Shown: positions 17,293 to 26,501 of the stretch, in pieces
Layout of the letters: each line of letters opens with the position of its first letter
Position numbering within the stretch: position 1 is the first letter of the stretch
Assembly (NCBI GenBank): GCA_964391015.1
Contig: CAYMKU010000001.1
Location: forward strand, 1 to 64,000
DNA: 64,000 bases
Reading direction: 5' to 3'
DNA from: XYD12-FULL-36-8 sp964391015
GTDB lineage: Bacteria; Bacteroidota; Ignavibacteria; Ignavibacteriales; Ignavibacteriaceae
Translations under genes and position numbers: made by a program
The notes under the pieces: model-generated
What the model was told of the DNA's origin: nothing
Seen by the model: only the letters and a program-made list of their open reading frames with translations
Databases searched by the model: none

Positions 17293-17877
17293 TTAAAATA
17301 TTACAAATAGTGGTAGTCTAATTTTCAAATCCGCTGAAATGAATTGGTTGTTCTCAAAATAATTGTAAGAAGCCAATAACTCCATCAAGAACATTGACAC
17401 GCCTGCTCCTGCACTAAATCCAAATTTATAATTCTCTTTATAAAAATTATTTTTTCCTGAAGTTAATTTAAATTGATGAAGTTCCTTTAAATATGAAAAA
17501 GATGCTGATGCTTCAACTAACGGGATTAGAAGAAATGCACTTTCCAATAATGGCGAGAAATAATATCTAACTCCGGCATTAATTGGAATTGCAGTTGTCG
17601 AGAAACTGGAATAATCAGTTGACTCATAAAATCCCTGTGAACCAGGATACTGTTCAAATCCTACTTTTGCAAATAAGAAAATTGGAATGAGCTTATTATC
17701 CGTATATGAAATTTCCAAATTTAAACCATAACCTAAATCGGTTGTTCCTGCAAACTTGCTGATTGGTAACCGTGGTCCAACGCCGAAGGAAATAAAAAAT
17801 CCTTTGGCTTTGTCAGCACTGTATGATGAGCTAAAGATTGATATTATTAAAAAGATTGAGATGAGTATTTTGTTCAT
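17293..17877 (-). CDS. outer-membrane beta-barrel-like protein
   Basis: A roughly 194-residue protein with a signal peptide (MNKILISIFLIISIFSSSYSA) and alternating beta-strand sequence (FGVGPRLPISKF, GYGLNLEISY, INAGVRYYFSP). It ends in an aromatic residue (LFVIF), as expected of an outer-membrane barrel. The open frame starts at 17901, but the ATG at 17877 puts the signal peptide at the N-terminus and is preferred. No specific function is recognised. It follows two membrane-protein genes closely. Confidence 0.6.
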   Translation of the reverse strand: MNKILISIFLIISIFSSSYSADKAKGFFISFGVGPRLPISKFAGTTDLGYGLNLEISYTDNKLIPIFLFAKVGFEQYPGSQGFYESTDYSSFSTTAIPINAGVRYYFSPLLESAFLLIPLVEASASFSYLKELHQFKLTSGKNNFYKENYKFGFSAGAGVSMFLMELLASYNYFENNQFISADLKIRLPLFVIF

Positions 17878-17930
17878 GCGATAAATTTTTTCACGCATCA
17901 AAATAACAAAAATTCAGATTTATTAATCTA

Positions 17931-18734
17931 TCAGGAAGGTTTTCTTTTATTGACTAATAGGATTATGAACAAGCTGAGCAGGATTAATAAATAATTGGAT
18001 GAAATTATAAAGTAAGAAATACTTTTATCAACCGTAAAAAATCCTTCCCAAGAATTATAGTTAGCTGCGAAAAGAAGATTTATGAGTGAATATGACATAG
18101 AACCAAACGCTAAAATGCTAAACCAAATTATCGAAAAAATTAAAGTAACAAATAGATATACGTTATTGAAAAACTTAATTATGACAGCAACAATTAAACA
18201 AATCAGAAAAAATGCTGCAATACTTTCATAGTCTAAAATTATTTTTTTCACGGGTATAAATTCATAAAGGAAGAGTACTATAGGTATGATAAGTAAAAGA
18301 AAAAAATTACCCTTGAAATTTTCCTTGATTATCGATAAAAATAAATAAAGCATAATCAGTTGGATTGAATTCCAAAGAAGATATACTGGGTAATCAGCAA
18401 CCGAAGAAAGACCGAACTCATAAAAATATTCCGGATCACCAACTTCAATTTCATTTGTAAAAAACAATGCAGCTAAGAATAATAGAGTTGTGAATATAAA
18501 AATCAGTATCACCCTCCCAATGTGCACAAAATGAGGATGAAGAAACGAATCTTTAATTAGTGATAAATGTTCCCTTTTAATCACAACAAGTAAAGGCAGC
18601 ACAGCACTCAGGTGGAATCGAAAACCAAGTAAAATTATAAACGTATCAAGCTCAAAATATTTTAATGCAAACCCAATTGCGTTAACAATAACAATTGCAA
18701 GTAATAATCGAACAGAACCAATTTTATATTCCAA
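17931..18734 (-). CDS. multi-pass membrane protein of unknown function
   Basis: A 267-residue, very hydrophobic protein with about eight predicted transmembrane segments and a basic C-terminus (NKRKPS). No catalytic or transport motif is recognised; it lacks the EExxxR-type motif of CPBP proteases. It lies 6 bases downstream of the DUF2231-like gene and 53 bases upstream of the barrel protein, so the three may form an operon. Confidence 0.6.
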   Translation of the reverse strand: MEYKIGSVRLLLAIVIVNAIGFALKYFELDTFIILLGFRFHLSAVLPLLVVIKREHLSLIKDSFLHPHFVHIGRVILIFIFTTLLFLAALFFTNEIEVGDPEYFYEFGLSSVADYPVYLLWNSIQLIMLYLFLSIIKENFKGNFFLLLIIPIVLFLYEFIPVKKIILDYESIAAFFLICLIVAVIIKFFNNVYLFVTLIFSIIWFSILAFGSMSYSLINLLFAANYNSWEGFFTVDKSISYFIISSNYLLILLSLFIILLVNKRKPS

Positions 18735-18740
18735 GCTGCT

Positions 18741-19205
18741 CTACTCAGATTCCATCTGCTTAATCTTATATTGAGTTCCAACCCCATGTTCATAAACCAT
18801 TTTACCGCCATGCTCACCTGTTTGAAAAACAAAATACACTCCAACCATTGCTAAGGTTAAAATTACATAGCGAACCACGCCTACAAAATTTTTTTTGAAG
18901 GACACAAATGTTCGTAATACAAGCAGTACTGCAAAATACCACAGAGTAAGGTTTGCATACATTTCATGCTCTTCCAGCAAACCACTGCTTTGTTTATTCC
19001 AATATTCAAATGCTTCTTCGGCTTGCCTTCCTGTCATTACAGCAGCTAACGCACCAAGCACACCCAGGAACAAAAGCAAGTGTGCGGCTTTTGAAAGAAA
19101 ATCTTTCTTAAAAACAATTCCTAATAATTCAAACAAAAAATATCCGAGAAGAAAAGCAATTGGAAAGTGAACTACTTTGGGGTGAAATACCGAAAGAAAC
19201 TCCAT
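18741..19205 (-). CDS. DUF2231-like small membrane protein
   Basis: A 154-residue protein with four transmembrane segments. The N-terminal HPKVVHFPIAFLLG motif and the AVMTGRQAEE segment are typical of DUF2231 membrane proteins, often found near haem or c-type cytochrome genes. The function of the family is unknown. It is the first gene of a probable three-gene minus-strand unit with the 267-residue membrane protein and the barrel protein. Confidence 0.7.
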   Translation of the reverse strand: MEFLSVFHPKVVHFPIAFLLGYFLFELLGIVFKKDFLSKAAHLLLFLGVLGALAAVMTGRQAEEAFEYWNKQSSGLLEEHEMYANLTLWYFAVLLVLRTFVSFKKNFVGVVRYVILTLAMVGVYFVFQTGEHGGKMVYEHGVGTQYKIKQMESE

Positions 19206-19297
19206 TTAAACCTCCGAAATCAGATTATAATACTCTTTTGTTTTACAAATAGTAAAATAATTTACTTTAGAGTGACAAAATATTATGTATAATTTAA

Positions 19298-20053
19298 TTA
19301 CCCGCACAATACAGAACCACCATTAACATTCAATATTTCGCCGTTAATATGACGTGCTAAATCCGAAGCAAGAAATATAACTGAACCAGAAATATCCTCA
19401 GCAGAAGCTATTCTTTGAACTGGAATACCAAGTCTAATTTTCTCTTTATACTTTTTATCGTTAAAAACATCTTTGCACATATCAGTATCAACCCAGCCAG
19501 GCGCAACACAATTTACATTTATATTGAATTGTCCCAATTCTGCAGCAAGTGATTTTGTGTAGGATATCATTGCTCCTTTAGATGCTGCGTAATGGGAATG
19601 AAATGCTTCTCCCCTTTGCCCAGCAGTTGATGAAATATTAATTATCCTTCCAAATTTATTTTTCTTCATCAAAGGGATTGCATGTTTGGTCATCAAAAAC
19701 ATGCTGGTAAGATTCGATTGCATAGTTTTGTCCCATTCGCGCAAAGTCATTTTATCTGCTTCACCATATTCCCAAATACCGGCATTGTTCACCAGAATAT
19801 CAATCTTTTGAATTTTACTGACAAGCTCGATAATTCTTCTTTCAAGATTCACTTCGTCAGTAAAATCCATCTTGTAAAAAAAGATTTTTCGTTTTTTATC
19901 TAATCGCTGTGCAAGTCTATTAGCAGCATCAACATTGGATTTGTAAGTGAAATGTACCGTAGCACCAGCTTCTGCAAAAAATTTAACGCAAGCTGCGCCA
20001 ATACCCCGTGAACCTCCTGTAATCAAAACAGATTTGAAAGATAATTTTATCAT
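19298..20053 (-). CDS. short-chain dehydrogenase/reductase (FabG-like)
   Basis: A 251-residue classical SDR. It shows the NAD(P)-binding TGGSRGIG motif near residue 12, the NNAG motif near 90 and the catalytic Ser/Tyr/Lys set (ISSTAG, then HYAASKGA) near 140-160. It ends with the usual GEILNVNGG. It could be a 3-oxoacyl-ACP reductase, but no other fatty-acid synthesis gene is adjacent, so the substrate is open. It starts 5 bases after the truA stop, so the two are probably co-transcribed. Confidence 0.88.
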   Translation of the reverse strand: MIKLSFKSVLITGGSRGIGAACVKFFAEAGATVHFTYKSNVDAANRLAQRLDKKRKIFFYKMDFTDEVNLERRIIELVSKIQKIDILVNNAGIWEYGEADKMTLREWDKTMQSNLTSMFLMTKHAIPLMKKNKFGRIINISSTAGQRGEAFHSHYAASKGAMISYTKSLAAELGQFNINVNCVAPGWVDTDMCKDVFNDKKYKEKIRLGIPVQRIASAEDISGSVIFLASDLARHINGEILNVNGGSVLCG

Positions 20054-20058
20054 ATCAA

Positions 20059-20787
20059 TTAATATTTCACTTTGTACAAAAATAATCCTTTAGCTAGAAC
20101 ACTTTCTCCGGCAGATTCCCGGTCTCTCGATTCAAAGATGTTCTTAACGTAGTCTTCATCATAATTGTTTTTAACTGCATTGATCACTGTTCCGACAATC
20201 GTTCTAACCATGCCGTGCAAAAATCTATCGGCTTCTACAAGAAAAAATATCATTCCTCGAGTTTCTTTCCAACGCACAGAGTAGATTTCACAAATTTTAT
20301 TTTCTGTTTCAGAATTCTTTTTACAGAATGATGTGAAGTCATGTTCACCTAAAAAAGCTTGCGAGATGGAATTGAGTTTATCACAATTTAAAACACCATG
20401 ATAGAAATAAGCATACTTGTCATAGAAAGGTGATTTATTTTTCGTAATAAGATATAAATATGTTCTTTTCTTTGCATCAAACCTTGAGTGAAATTCATCA
20501 TTAGCTTTTTGAATATCTATGACTGAAATATCTCTTGGAAGGATTGAATTCAATGAATATTTAAACTTGAACAAATCAAGCTCTTGTTCAGTTTCAAAAT
20601 TTGCAACTTGACTAAGAGCATGAACACCGGCATCAGTTCTGCCGGAACCAATTAAATTTGCGTCTTCATTAGTTAATGTTCTTATTGCTTCCACAATTTT
20701 TTGTTGAATTGTAATAGCATTTTCCTGACATTGCCAACCGGCATAATCAGTCCCGTCATATTGAATAAGCAGTTTGTAGTTGTTCAA
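20059..20787 (-). CDS. truA: tRNA pseudouridine(38-40) synthase TruA
   Basis: A 242-residue enzyme that isomerises uridine at positions 38-40 of the tRNA anticodon arm. The catalytic aspartate lies in the GRTDAGVHA motif near residue 50. The N-terminal QYDGTDYAGWQ and the C-terminal FLHGMVRTIVGT segments are diagnostic. It lies in a tight minus-strand string between the aldehyde dehydrogenase (15 bases) and the SDR gene (5 bases). Confidence 0.96.
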   Translation of the reverse strand: MNNYKLLIQYDGTDYAGWQCQENAITIQQKIVEAIRTLTNEDANLIGSGRTDAGVHALSQVANFETEQELDLFKFKYSLNSILPRDISVIDIQKANDEFHSRFDAKKRTYLYLITKNKSPFYDKYAYFYHGVLNCDKLNSISQAFLGEHDFTSFCKKNSETENKICEIYSVRWKETRGMIFFLVEADRFLHGMVRTIVGTVINAVKNNYDEDYVKNIFESRDRESAGESVLAKGLFLYKVKY

Positions 20788-20802
20788 GTTTGAATAGAAA
20801 AA

Positions 20803-22167
20803 TTATTTAACACAAACAGTTTTAATGTTTACAAACTCTCTTATACCAAAAAGAGAAAGCTCTCTTCCGTAACCTGATTCTTTTACACCGCCAAAAGGCA
20901 GCCGTGAATCCGAGCGAACAGAATCATTCACAAAACACGAACCTGAAATTAATTCTTTTTCTGCAATTCGTTCACCTCGTTCAACATCTTTTGTAAAGAC
21001 GGCAGCTCCTAATCCAAAACTAGTTCCATTTGCAGCTTTGATAGCTTCTTCTTCATCTTTAACTTTTATTAAAGATGCCACTGGTCCAAATATTTCATCG
21101 TCGTAAGCCGGCATTCCGGGAAAAACATTTGAAAGCACAGTAGGAGGATAGTATGCCCCTTTCGTGTTAGGAATTTTCCCTCCGAGTAAAAGTTTCGCTC
21201 CTTTCTGAATACTCAATTCAACTTGTCCATGTAATTCATCTCGTAGATCAATTCTTGCTTGCGGACCCAAGTGGTTTGATTCATCAAACTGATCACCCAT
21301 TTTTTTAGATTTCATTTTTTGAACGAATAATTCTTCAAACTTATTATAGATTTCTTCAACAATAATAAATCGCTTCGCAGCGATGCAGCTTTGCCCGCCA
21401 TTTATTAGCCGCGCATTAACACAAATTTCTGCGGCGGATTCTAAGTCAGCATCTTTCAAAATGATGTATGGATCGCTTCCTCCTAATTCCAGCAAAGTTT
21501 TTTTGACTTCACTTCCAGCTATGGAGGCAACCGATTTTCCAGCGGGCGTGCTTCCCGTTAAAGTTACAGCTTGAATATTTTTATTTCGAATTACACCTTC
21601 AACTTTTTTTGAAGAGATTACAAGAGTTCTAAATAAGTTTTCAGGAAATCCAGCATCCATAAAAATTTTTTCGATTGCAAGAGCACATCCCGTAACATTC
21701 GATGAGTGTTTTAGAACACCAGCATTTCCAGCCATCAAAGTTGGCACGGCAAACCGAAAGACTTGCCAAAATGGGAAGTTCCAAGGCATAATAGCTAGTA
21801 TAACACCAATCGGTTGATAAGAAATGTAACTTTTAGAAAAATCTGTTTTTACTAACTCATTTGCCAAAAACTTTTCAGCATTCTCAGCATAATAATCACA
21901 AACCCAGGCACATTTTTCAACTTCAGCTTTAGATTGCAGAATTGGTTTGCCCATTTCTAATGTCATTAACCTTGCAAATTCATCTTTTCTTTCACGAAGA
22001 ATCTGTCCAGCGTTCTTCATAAGCATAGAGCGATGATTAAAAGCAGTAAACTTCCATTCATTGTATGTTGAGTTTATCTGATTTAAAATTTCAGAAACAT
22101 TGTTCTCATTCATTTCCTCATATTGCTTAATGATTTCTTCATTTGCAGGATTAATTGATTCTAACAT
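20803..22167 (-). CDS. NAD(P)-dependent aldehyde dehydrogenase (succinate-semialdehyde type)
   Basis: A 454-residue aldehyde dehydrogenase that oxidises an aldehyde to the acid using NAD(P)+. The catalytic cysteine is in GGQSCIAAKRF and the glutamate in LLELGGSDP. The PWNFPFWQVFR and LTGSTPAG cofactor-binding segments are normal. The short N-terminus, beginning MLESINPANEE, and overall pattern match the succinate-semialdehyde (GabD/Sad) group, but the substrate is inferred only. It is first in the string ALDH-truA-SDR. Confidence 0.9.
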   Translation of the reverse strand: MLESINPANEEIIKQYEEMNENNVSEILNQINSTYNEWKFTAFNHRSMLMKNAGQILRERKDEFARLMTLEMGKPILQSKAEVEKCAWVCDYYAENAEKFLANELVKTDFSKSYISYQPIGVILAIMPWNFPFWQVFRFAVPTLMAGNAGVLKHSSNVTGCALAIEKIFMDAGFPENLFRTLVISSKKVEGVIRNKNIQAVTLTGSTPAGKSVASIAGSEVKKTLLELGGSDPYIILKDADLESAAEICVNARLINGGQSCIAAKRFIIVEEIYNKFEELFVQKMKSKKMGDQFDESNHLGPQARIDLRDELHGQVELSIQKGAKLLLGGKIPNTKGAYYPPTVLSNVFPGMPAYDDEIFGPVASLIKVKDEEEAIKAANGTSFGLGAAVFTKDVERGERIAEKELISGSCFVNDSVRSDSRLPFGGVKESGYGRELSLFGIREFVNIKTVCVK

Positions 22168-22495
22168 TAGAATAACCTAAGAATTGTTTACTAAAACTTA
22201 GTAAATAAAAATGGATTTTGCTTGGGATATTACTTTTGGTAAGAAATTATATAATTTACAATGTGATGTTTGATTATATTTTTGTTGCTTCAACTTTATG
22301 TGTATTCATAGACACTAAGAGTGACCCCATTAGAAGCATCATCTTGAGACTTGGAAAAATTTATAGGCGTAAGTAAACAAAGGAAGGGCGTATAAATGAA
22401 AAGGATTACTATGAAACAAATAATTATCTTGACTATTAAACAGGACTTTATTATTATTACATATTCCCGCTTAAAGATTTTATTATCTTTTTGCC
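22168..22495. other. intergenic stretch without a supported gene
   Basis: This divergent region lies between the aldehyde dehydrogenase (minus) and the NYN gene (plus). It is very AT-rich. An 80-codon minus-strand frame (22296-22538) has no plausible ribosome binding site and its N-terminus comes from the hairpin described next. The promoters of both flanking genes should lie here, but no clear box pair was identified. Confidence 0.5.
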
Positions 22496-22529
22496 CCCCA
22501 ACTCCTCGTGGGTTGGGGATTTTTATTTT
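22496..22529 (+). terminator. terminator-like hairpin in the leader of the NYN gene
   Basis: CCCCAAC (22496-22502) pairs with GTTGGGG (22512-22518) across a 9-base loop and is followed by ATTTTTATTTT. It has the form of an intrinsic terminator. It ends only about 12 bases before the NYN start codon, so it could act as an attenuator or mark the end of an unseen upstream transcript. Confidence 0.5.
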
Positions 22530-22541
22530 CGAGGGCATCCC

Positions 22542-23183
22542 ATGCTAAACCCACCAAAACAAAAAAAGGCAATATTTCTAATAGATGGATTCAATTTATA
22601 TCATTCTCTAACGAATCCCGATTTCGGTCAAAGGTTACTAAAGTATAAATGGTTAAACCTTTCGAAATTGTGCAGATTGTTCATACAACCCCACGATGAT
22701 CTTAAAGATATTTATTATTTCTCAGCTACTTGTACGTGGAATCAGGACAAGGCAAATAGACATAGTATTTTGATTCAAGCGTTGGAGTCCACAGATGTAA
22801 AAAAAGTGATGGGAAAATTTAAGATGGTAACTAAAAGATGTCGAGCAACTTGTAAAGAAGAATTTAAGACACACGAAGAAAAAAGAACAGATGTTAACAT
22901 TGCAATCAAGCTATTAAAATTGGCATATTTTGATGAGTTTGATATTGCTTATTTATTAACAGCGGATAGCGATTTAGTGCCTGCTGTAGAAGAAGTAAAG
23001 TCCCTATTTCCACAGAAAGAAGTAGTCGTAATCATTCCTTTTGGTAACTCTGCAGAGGAATTGAAATCAGTATGTAATTCAAGTAAAAAAATTAAAGAAA
23101 AACACTTATCATCCTCTCTTTTCGATAGGGAAATAATTCTATCGGATGGTCATAAAATATTGTGCCCAATTGAATGGCAATAA
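22542..23183 (+). CDS. NYN-domain protein (PIN-like ribonuclease fold)
   Basis: A 213-residue protein starting MLNPPKQKK. It has the NYN pattern: IFLIDGFNLYHSL with the first acidic site, a central KRTDVNIAIKLLK, then YLLTADSDLVPAVEEV with the second acidic pair. NYN domains belong to the PIN superfamily and often cleave RNA. The ATG at 22542 is preceded by GAGGG at 22531-22535. A TTG at 22491 would add 17 residues read through a hairpin and is unlikely. It stands alone and could be an RNase, or a host-defence or toxin-like protein. Confidence 0.8.
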   Translation: MLNPPKQKKAIFLIDGFNLYHSLTNPDFGQRLLKYKWLNLSKLCRLFIQPHDDLKDIYYFSATCTWNQDKANRHSILIQALESTDVKKVMGKFKMVTKRCRATCKEEFKTHEEKRTDVNIAIKLLKLAYFDEFDIAYLLTADSDLVPAVEEVKSLFPQKEVVVIIPFGNSAEELKSVCNSSKKIKEKHLSSSLFDREIILSDGHKILCPIEWQ

Positions 23184-23247
23184 TTTATTATTATCTTAAA
23201 ACGCAAAAAAATGAATTTAGAATTTTTACCTTTGACATTAAGTCTGT

Positions 23248-24480
23248 CTACTTAATTCGCTTAATAATCACAAGCGATTTATCATCGTTGTACTTCCCCT
23301 TTTTGCTGAACTTAATGACATCCTCCAAAACTGAATATGCAATTTCTTTAACAGATTTTTGCTTCAATGATTTTAATTTATTCATAAACCGATCTTCTCC
23401 GTAATAATTAAATTCCTGATCGGTAGAATCAATCACTCCATCCGAATAAATGACAAGAAGATCATCCTTCAGAAAATTTATGTTTTCAATGCTGTATTTT
23501 GCGTGAGGGGTTGGACCTATAACCGGGCCTGTCGGGTTTAATCTTAATACATCATTCGAATTACCTCTGATGAAGAAGGGCGGATTGTGTCCGGCATTTG
23601 CATAGAGGAAAAGTCCGCCTTTATCGGCAGAAAGCTCCCCATAAAATAAAGATGCAAATTTATCATCGGTGAAGATTTTGTTCACAAGCTGATTAACGCG
23701 TTTCATCAAGGGAGATATTTTTATTTCGAAACTGCTTGCCATTCTAATTGCACCTGAGATATACATTGCTTCAGCAGCGGCACTAACTCCTTTGCTCGCA
23801 GCATCACCAACAACAATACCCAATCGCTGACTATCATCTCCGACTTCAAGATAATCGAAAAAATCACCGCCAACTATTTCTGCAGGACTTGTAATTCCAA
23901 AAAGCTCGTAGTTATGAAATCTATATTCATGTTCCGGCAAAATACTTTTCTGAAGCTCGCGCGCTTTATCAAGATCAGCCCTAAGATTTTTAGCACGGAT
24001 AGAATATTTCCTCTGCTTAATTTGTGAGGTGAGCGCTGTGGCAAGAATATTCAAAGTATAACGAAGCTCTTCGTCAATTTCATCGCTGTTAAGAGCTAAA
24101 AGATATTCGTAATAAACTTTATCATTAACTCTAAGTTTTTCACCAACTCCTGTAGCAGAATATTTGAAAATACCTTTTTTTCTTAAGATTACATTTGTCT
24201 CACGACTTAAAATTGTTCTTTCTTTAGCAATCAAATCGAAAACCGGATAATCTTTCAACAGTAAAACAAAACCCGATGATATTTTATCAACATTGCCGGT
24301 TTGAATTAAAAGTTTGTATGCAGCTTTTTGAGTGTTAAGCTGCCAAATTCTTCCGCCTGTTATGTTGGTTTCTTTTTGACCGACAATCTCTTTTAACACA
24401 GCTGTCAGCATATCTTTCTCAGAATCGAAAGATTGTGAAGCAATTGTTTCAACTGTCTTGTATAATTTTTTTTGATCCAT
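23248..24480 (-). CDS. SpoIIE/RsbU-type PP2C serine phosphatase
   Basis: A 410-residue protein. The N-terminal half (about 1-175) looks like a sensory domain of GAF type. A short linker helix (LDKARELQKSILPE) is followed by a PP2C/SpoIIE phosphatase domain. The metal-binding motifs are present: GGDFFDY near 205, VVGDAASKGVSAA, NAGHNPPF, YSDGVID and the final DDKSLVII. Such enzymes dephosphorylate STAS-domain antagonists in partner-switching systems. It is separated from the main phosphatase cluster at 39.9-47 kb and could act on either STAS protein in the window. Confidence 0.9.
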   Translation of the reverse strand: MDQKKLYKTVETIASQSFDSEKDMLTAVLKEIVGQKETNITGGRIWQLNTQKAAYKLLIQTGNVDKISSGFVLLLKDYPVFDLIAKERTILSRETNVILRKKGIFKYSATGVGEKLRVNDKVYYEYLLALNSDEIDEELRYTLNILATALTSQIKQRKYSIRAKNLRADLDKARELQKSILPEHEYRFHNYELFGITSPAEIVGGDFFDYLEVGDDSQRLGIVVGDAASKGVSAAAEAMYISGAIRMASSFEIKISPLMKRVNQLVNKIFTDDKFASLFYGELSADKGGLFLYANAGHNPPFFIRGNSNDVLRLNPTGPVIGPTPHAKYSIENINFLKDDLLVIYSDGVIDSTDQEFNYYGEDRFMNKLKSLKQKSVKEIAYSVLEDVIKFSKKGKYNDDKSLVIIKRIK

Positions 24481-24508
24481 AATTATTAAAATGTTGATTT
24501 ACAAACTT

Positions 24509-24575
24509 GTCATTCCGAATTTATTTCGGAATCTAGTATTTTAAAAAATAGATGCTGAAATAAATTCAGCATGAC
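24509..24575. repeat. double palindrome, intergenic
   Basis: Two palindromes lie in inverted orientation. At 24509-24533 the stem is ATTCCGAA/TTCGGAAT, with GTC before it. At 24551-24575 the stem is ATGCTGAA/TTCAGCAT, with GAC after it. The whole thus begins GTCAT and ends ATGAC, mirror-symmetric at a higher level. The same layout occurs inside manA at 36938-36996. It lies between the phosphatase gene and the M64 peptidase gene. Confidence 0.85.
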
Positions 24576-24598
24576 TGAAAAGAATTATCCCAAAAATC

Positions 24599-25864
24599 CT
24601 ATTCGCTATAAAATTCAATCATATCTTGAATTGCTTTCTTACATACAGGACAGAATATTTCTGCATTCAACGCTCTCATAATACAATTATACATTGGACG
24701 ATAAATTCCTTTTTGAACATAACCGCCGCCCTCAAACGCACCAACTTTATTTTTGTAATCTTTAGTTTCTGGTGTTGGAATTGGAATTCCATCATCAACT
24801 AAGTTTTTCCATTTTGAATCAAAATCAACAAGGGTGGTAAGGTTCGGATCTACTGGTTCAACTTCGAGATTATAAAAATTTTGATAGGACACATCATCAG
24901 TAACATATTCATCGGCAAGAGACGCAAAGCCATGCCCAAATTCATGTACAAAAACCTGTTCTTCATAACGATTATCACTCATACAAACAGAAAAATAATT
25001 GTAGATTGATCCACCGCCATATTCTTTTGTATTAACCAAAATATAAATCTGATCGTAAGGAACGTTTGAAGCTGCGTTTCTAACTGCTTTATTATCTGTA
25101 GTCATTAAGTAACGTTCTGTTCCAAAAGTTGCAAAGTTGGTGTTGAATTTTGTTTTAGTCCAAATTCCTTTTGTAGGAAAATCGGTTCCCGATTCATCTG
25201 AAACAGCTTCGATTCCCCAAAAATTAAACTTGCCTTTATTCTCATTATATGGCGAATATTTGAAAAAGTAATCAACAAATTTTTTACAATCTCCTTTAAA
25301 TTTATCCAATTCACCTTGTGTATATCCATCAGGAATCAAAACTATGTCAACCTTATTTGAAGATTCACCGGAATTGAAAATTTGAAATGAATTAAACTCC
25401 TGCGTTCTTTCCTTTTTTATAAAATAATCTTTAGGATCGATCGCATACTCAAATTTTTTAATGAACTGATTATTTCTATTCCTGCTGAAGAATTCAACTC
25501 TAACTTTATTTCGGGGATAGGGAACGACAACTGTTTCGTTAAAAGTTCTGTATGTAGTTTTTGCTTCTTGAGTTGTTTGCCATTCGCCAAAAAGAGTGGA
25601 ATAGGTTCTGGAGTAAATTATTTCATTTGAAACAGAGTCATAAACAACAGCTTTGTATTTGCCGTAATTAAATTTATCTACAAGATAAACTTTTGAACCG
25701 CCCCAAAATGGTTCTTCAATTAGTTCGTCTATAGAATAATATTCATTTTCAAAATTACCAGTATGAAAATAATCTATGCGGAGTGACTTATCTGAGAAAA
25801 AATCTCCGAACTTTGTTTGGGGAAACAGTGATGTAAAAGCTAAGAACCAAAAAAATATTTTCAT
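24599..25864 (-). CDS. secreted M64-family metallopeptidase (IgA-peptidase M64 type)
   Basis: A roughly 421-residue exported zinc peptidase. A signal peptide (MKIFFWFLAFTSLFPQ) is followed by an M64 N-terminal domain and a catalytic domain with HEFGHGFASLADEY, which holds the HExxH zinc site with Glu as base. The preceding VDIVLIPDGYTQ and the later CIMRALNAEIFCPVC segments are characteristic. The open frame begins at 25978, but the ATG at 25864 is preferred because it places the signal sequence at the N-terminus and avoids overlap with pyrE. It is probably co-transcribed with pyrE. Confidence 0.88.
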   Translation of the reverse strand: MKIFFWFLAFTSLFPQTKFGDFFSDKSLRIDYFHTGNFENEYYSIDELIEEPFWGGSKVYLVDKFNYGKYKAVVYDSVSNEIIYSRTYSTLFGEWQTTQEAKTTYRTFNETVVVPYPRNKVRVEFFSRNRNNQFIKKFEYAIDPKDYFIKKERTQEFNSFQIFNSGESSNKVDIVLIPDGYTQGELDKFKGDCKKFVDYFFKYSPYNENKGKFNFWGIEAVSDESGTDFPTKGIWTKTKFNTNFATFGTERYLMTTDNKAVRNAASNVPYDQIYILVNTKEYGGGSIYNYFSVCMSDNRYEEQVFVHEFGHGFASLADEYVTDDVSYQNFYNLEVEPVDPNLTTLVDFDSKWKNLVDDGIPIPTPETKDYKNKVGAFEGGGYVQKGIYRPMYNCIMRALNAEIFCPVCKKAIQDMIEFYSE

Positions 25865-25892
25865 AAACAATTTCAATTTTATTAAATGGTTT

Positions 25893-26474
25893 TTAAGTGA
25901 CTTTTCTGCTGCCTGGTTTAACCAAAGGAATTCCTTGTTTGCAAAGATCACACTCTTCCGGCGTAAATGAAACCGCATTCACTTTCAGGGCACTGAATTG
26001 CGAGTAACCAAAATTTACTTTGTCATTACTTCGATCAACAATATACCCAACTCCTACAACTTTGGCTCCAAATGATTTCACAATTTCCATAACTTCAAAA
26101 ACAGATCCACCGGTAGTCACAACATCTTCACAAACCAAAACCTTCTCATTTTCTTTTAACGAGAATCCTCTTCGTAATGTTAATGCAGACTGTTCTCTTT
26201 CAGCAAAAATAAATCTCTTGTTCAGCTGACGGGCAACCTCCTGCCCAACAATAATTCCACCAAGTGCAGGAGCGATTACAGTTTCAATCTCAAAATTCTT
26301 GAAGTGCTCTACAATCTTCTCACAGATTTGAATATTGTAGTCAGCGTATTGCAAAACTTTCGCACATTGGAAATACTGGTTGCTGTGTCTTCCGGATGTC
26401 AGCCGAAAATGCCCTTCAAGCAGTGCTTCGGTTTTGCGGAAAATGTTTAAAAGTTCTTGTTCAGATAAGCTCAT
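25893..26474 (-). CDS. pyrE: orotate phosphoribosyltransferase
   Basis: PyrE joins orotate to PRPP to make orotidine 5'-phosphate in pyrimidine synthesis. The PRPP-binding motif VLVCEDVVTTGGSV is near residue 120, and SGRHSNQYFQC near 35 is the orotate-side segment. The chosen ATG (26474, MSLSEQELL) has AAAGGA just upstream. A TTG at 26489 would add five residues. It lies between the pterin dehydratase and the M64 peptidase, an unusual operon for pyrE. Confidence 0.93.
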   Translation of the reverse strand: MSLSEQELLNIFRKTEALLEGHFRLTSGRHSNQYFQCAKVLQYADYNIQICEKIVEHFKNFEIETVIAPALGGIIVGQEVARQLNKRFIFAEREQSALTLRRGFSLKENEKVLVCEDVVTTGGSVFEVMEIVKSFGAKVVGVGYIVDRSNDKVNFGYSQFSALKVNAVSFTPEECDLCKQGIPLVKPGSRKVT

Positions 26475-26501
26475 AAAATCCTTTGTCAAATTTATAAATT
26501 T

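Noticed and set aside
22296..22538. 80-codon minus-strand frame
   Set aside because: It has no ribosome site, its start lies inside a hairpin and it has no recognisable motif.
23174..23404. 76-codon plus-strand frame after the NYN gene
   Set aside because: It is antisense to the conserved C-terminus of the PP2C phosphatase.
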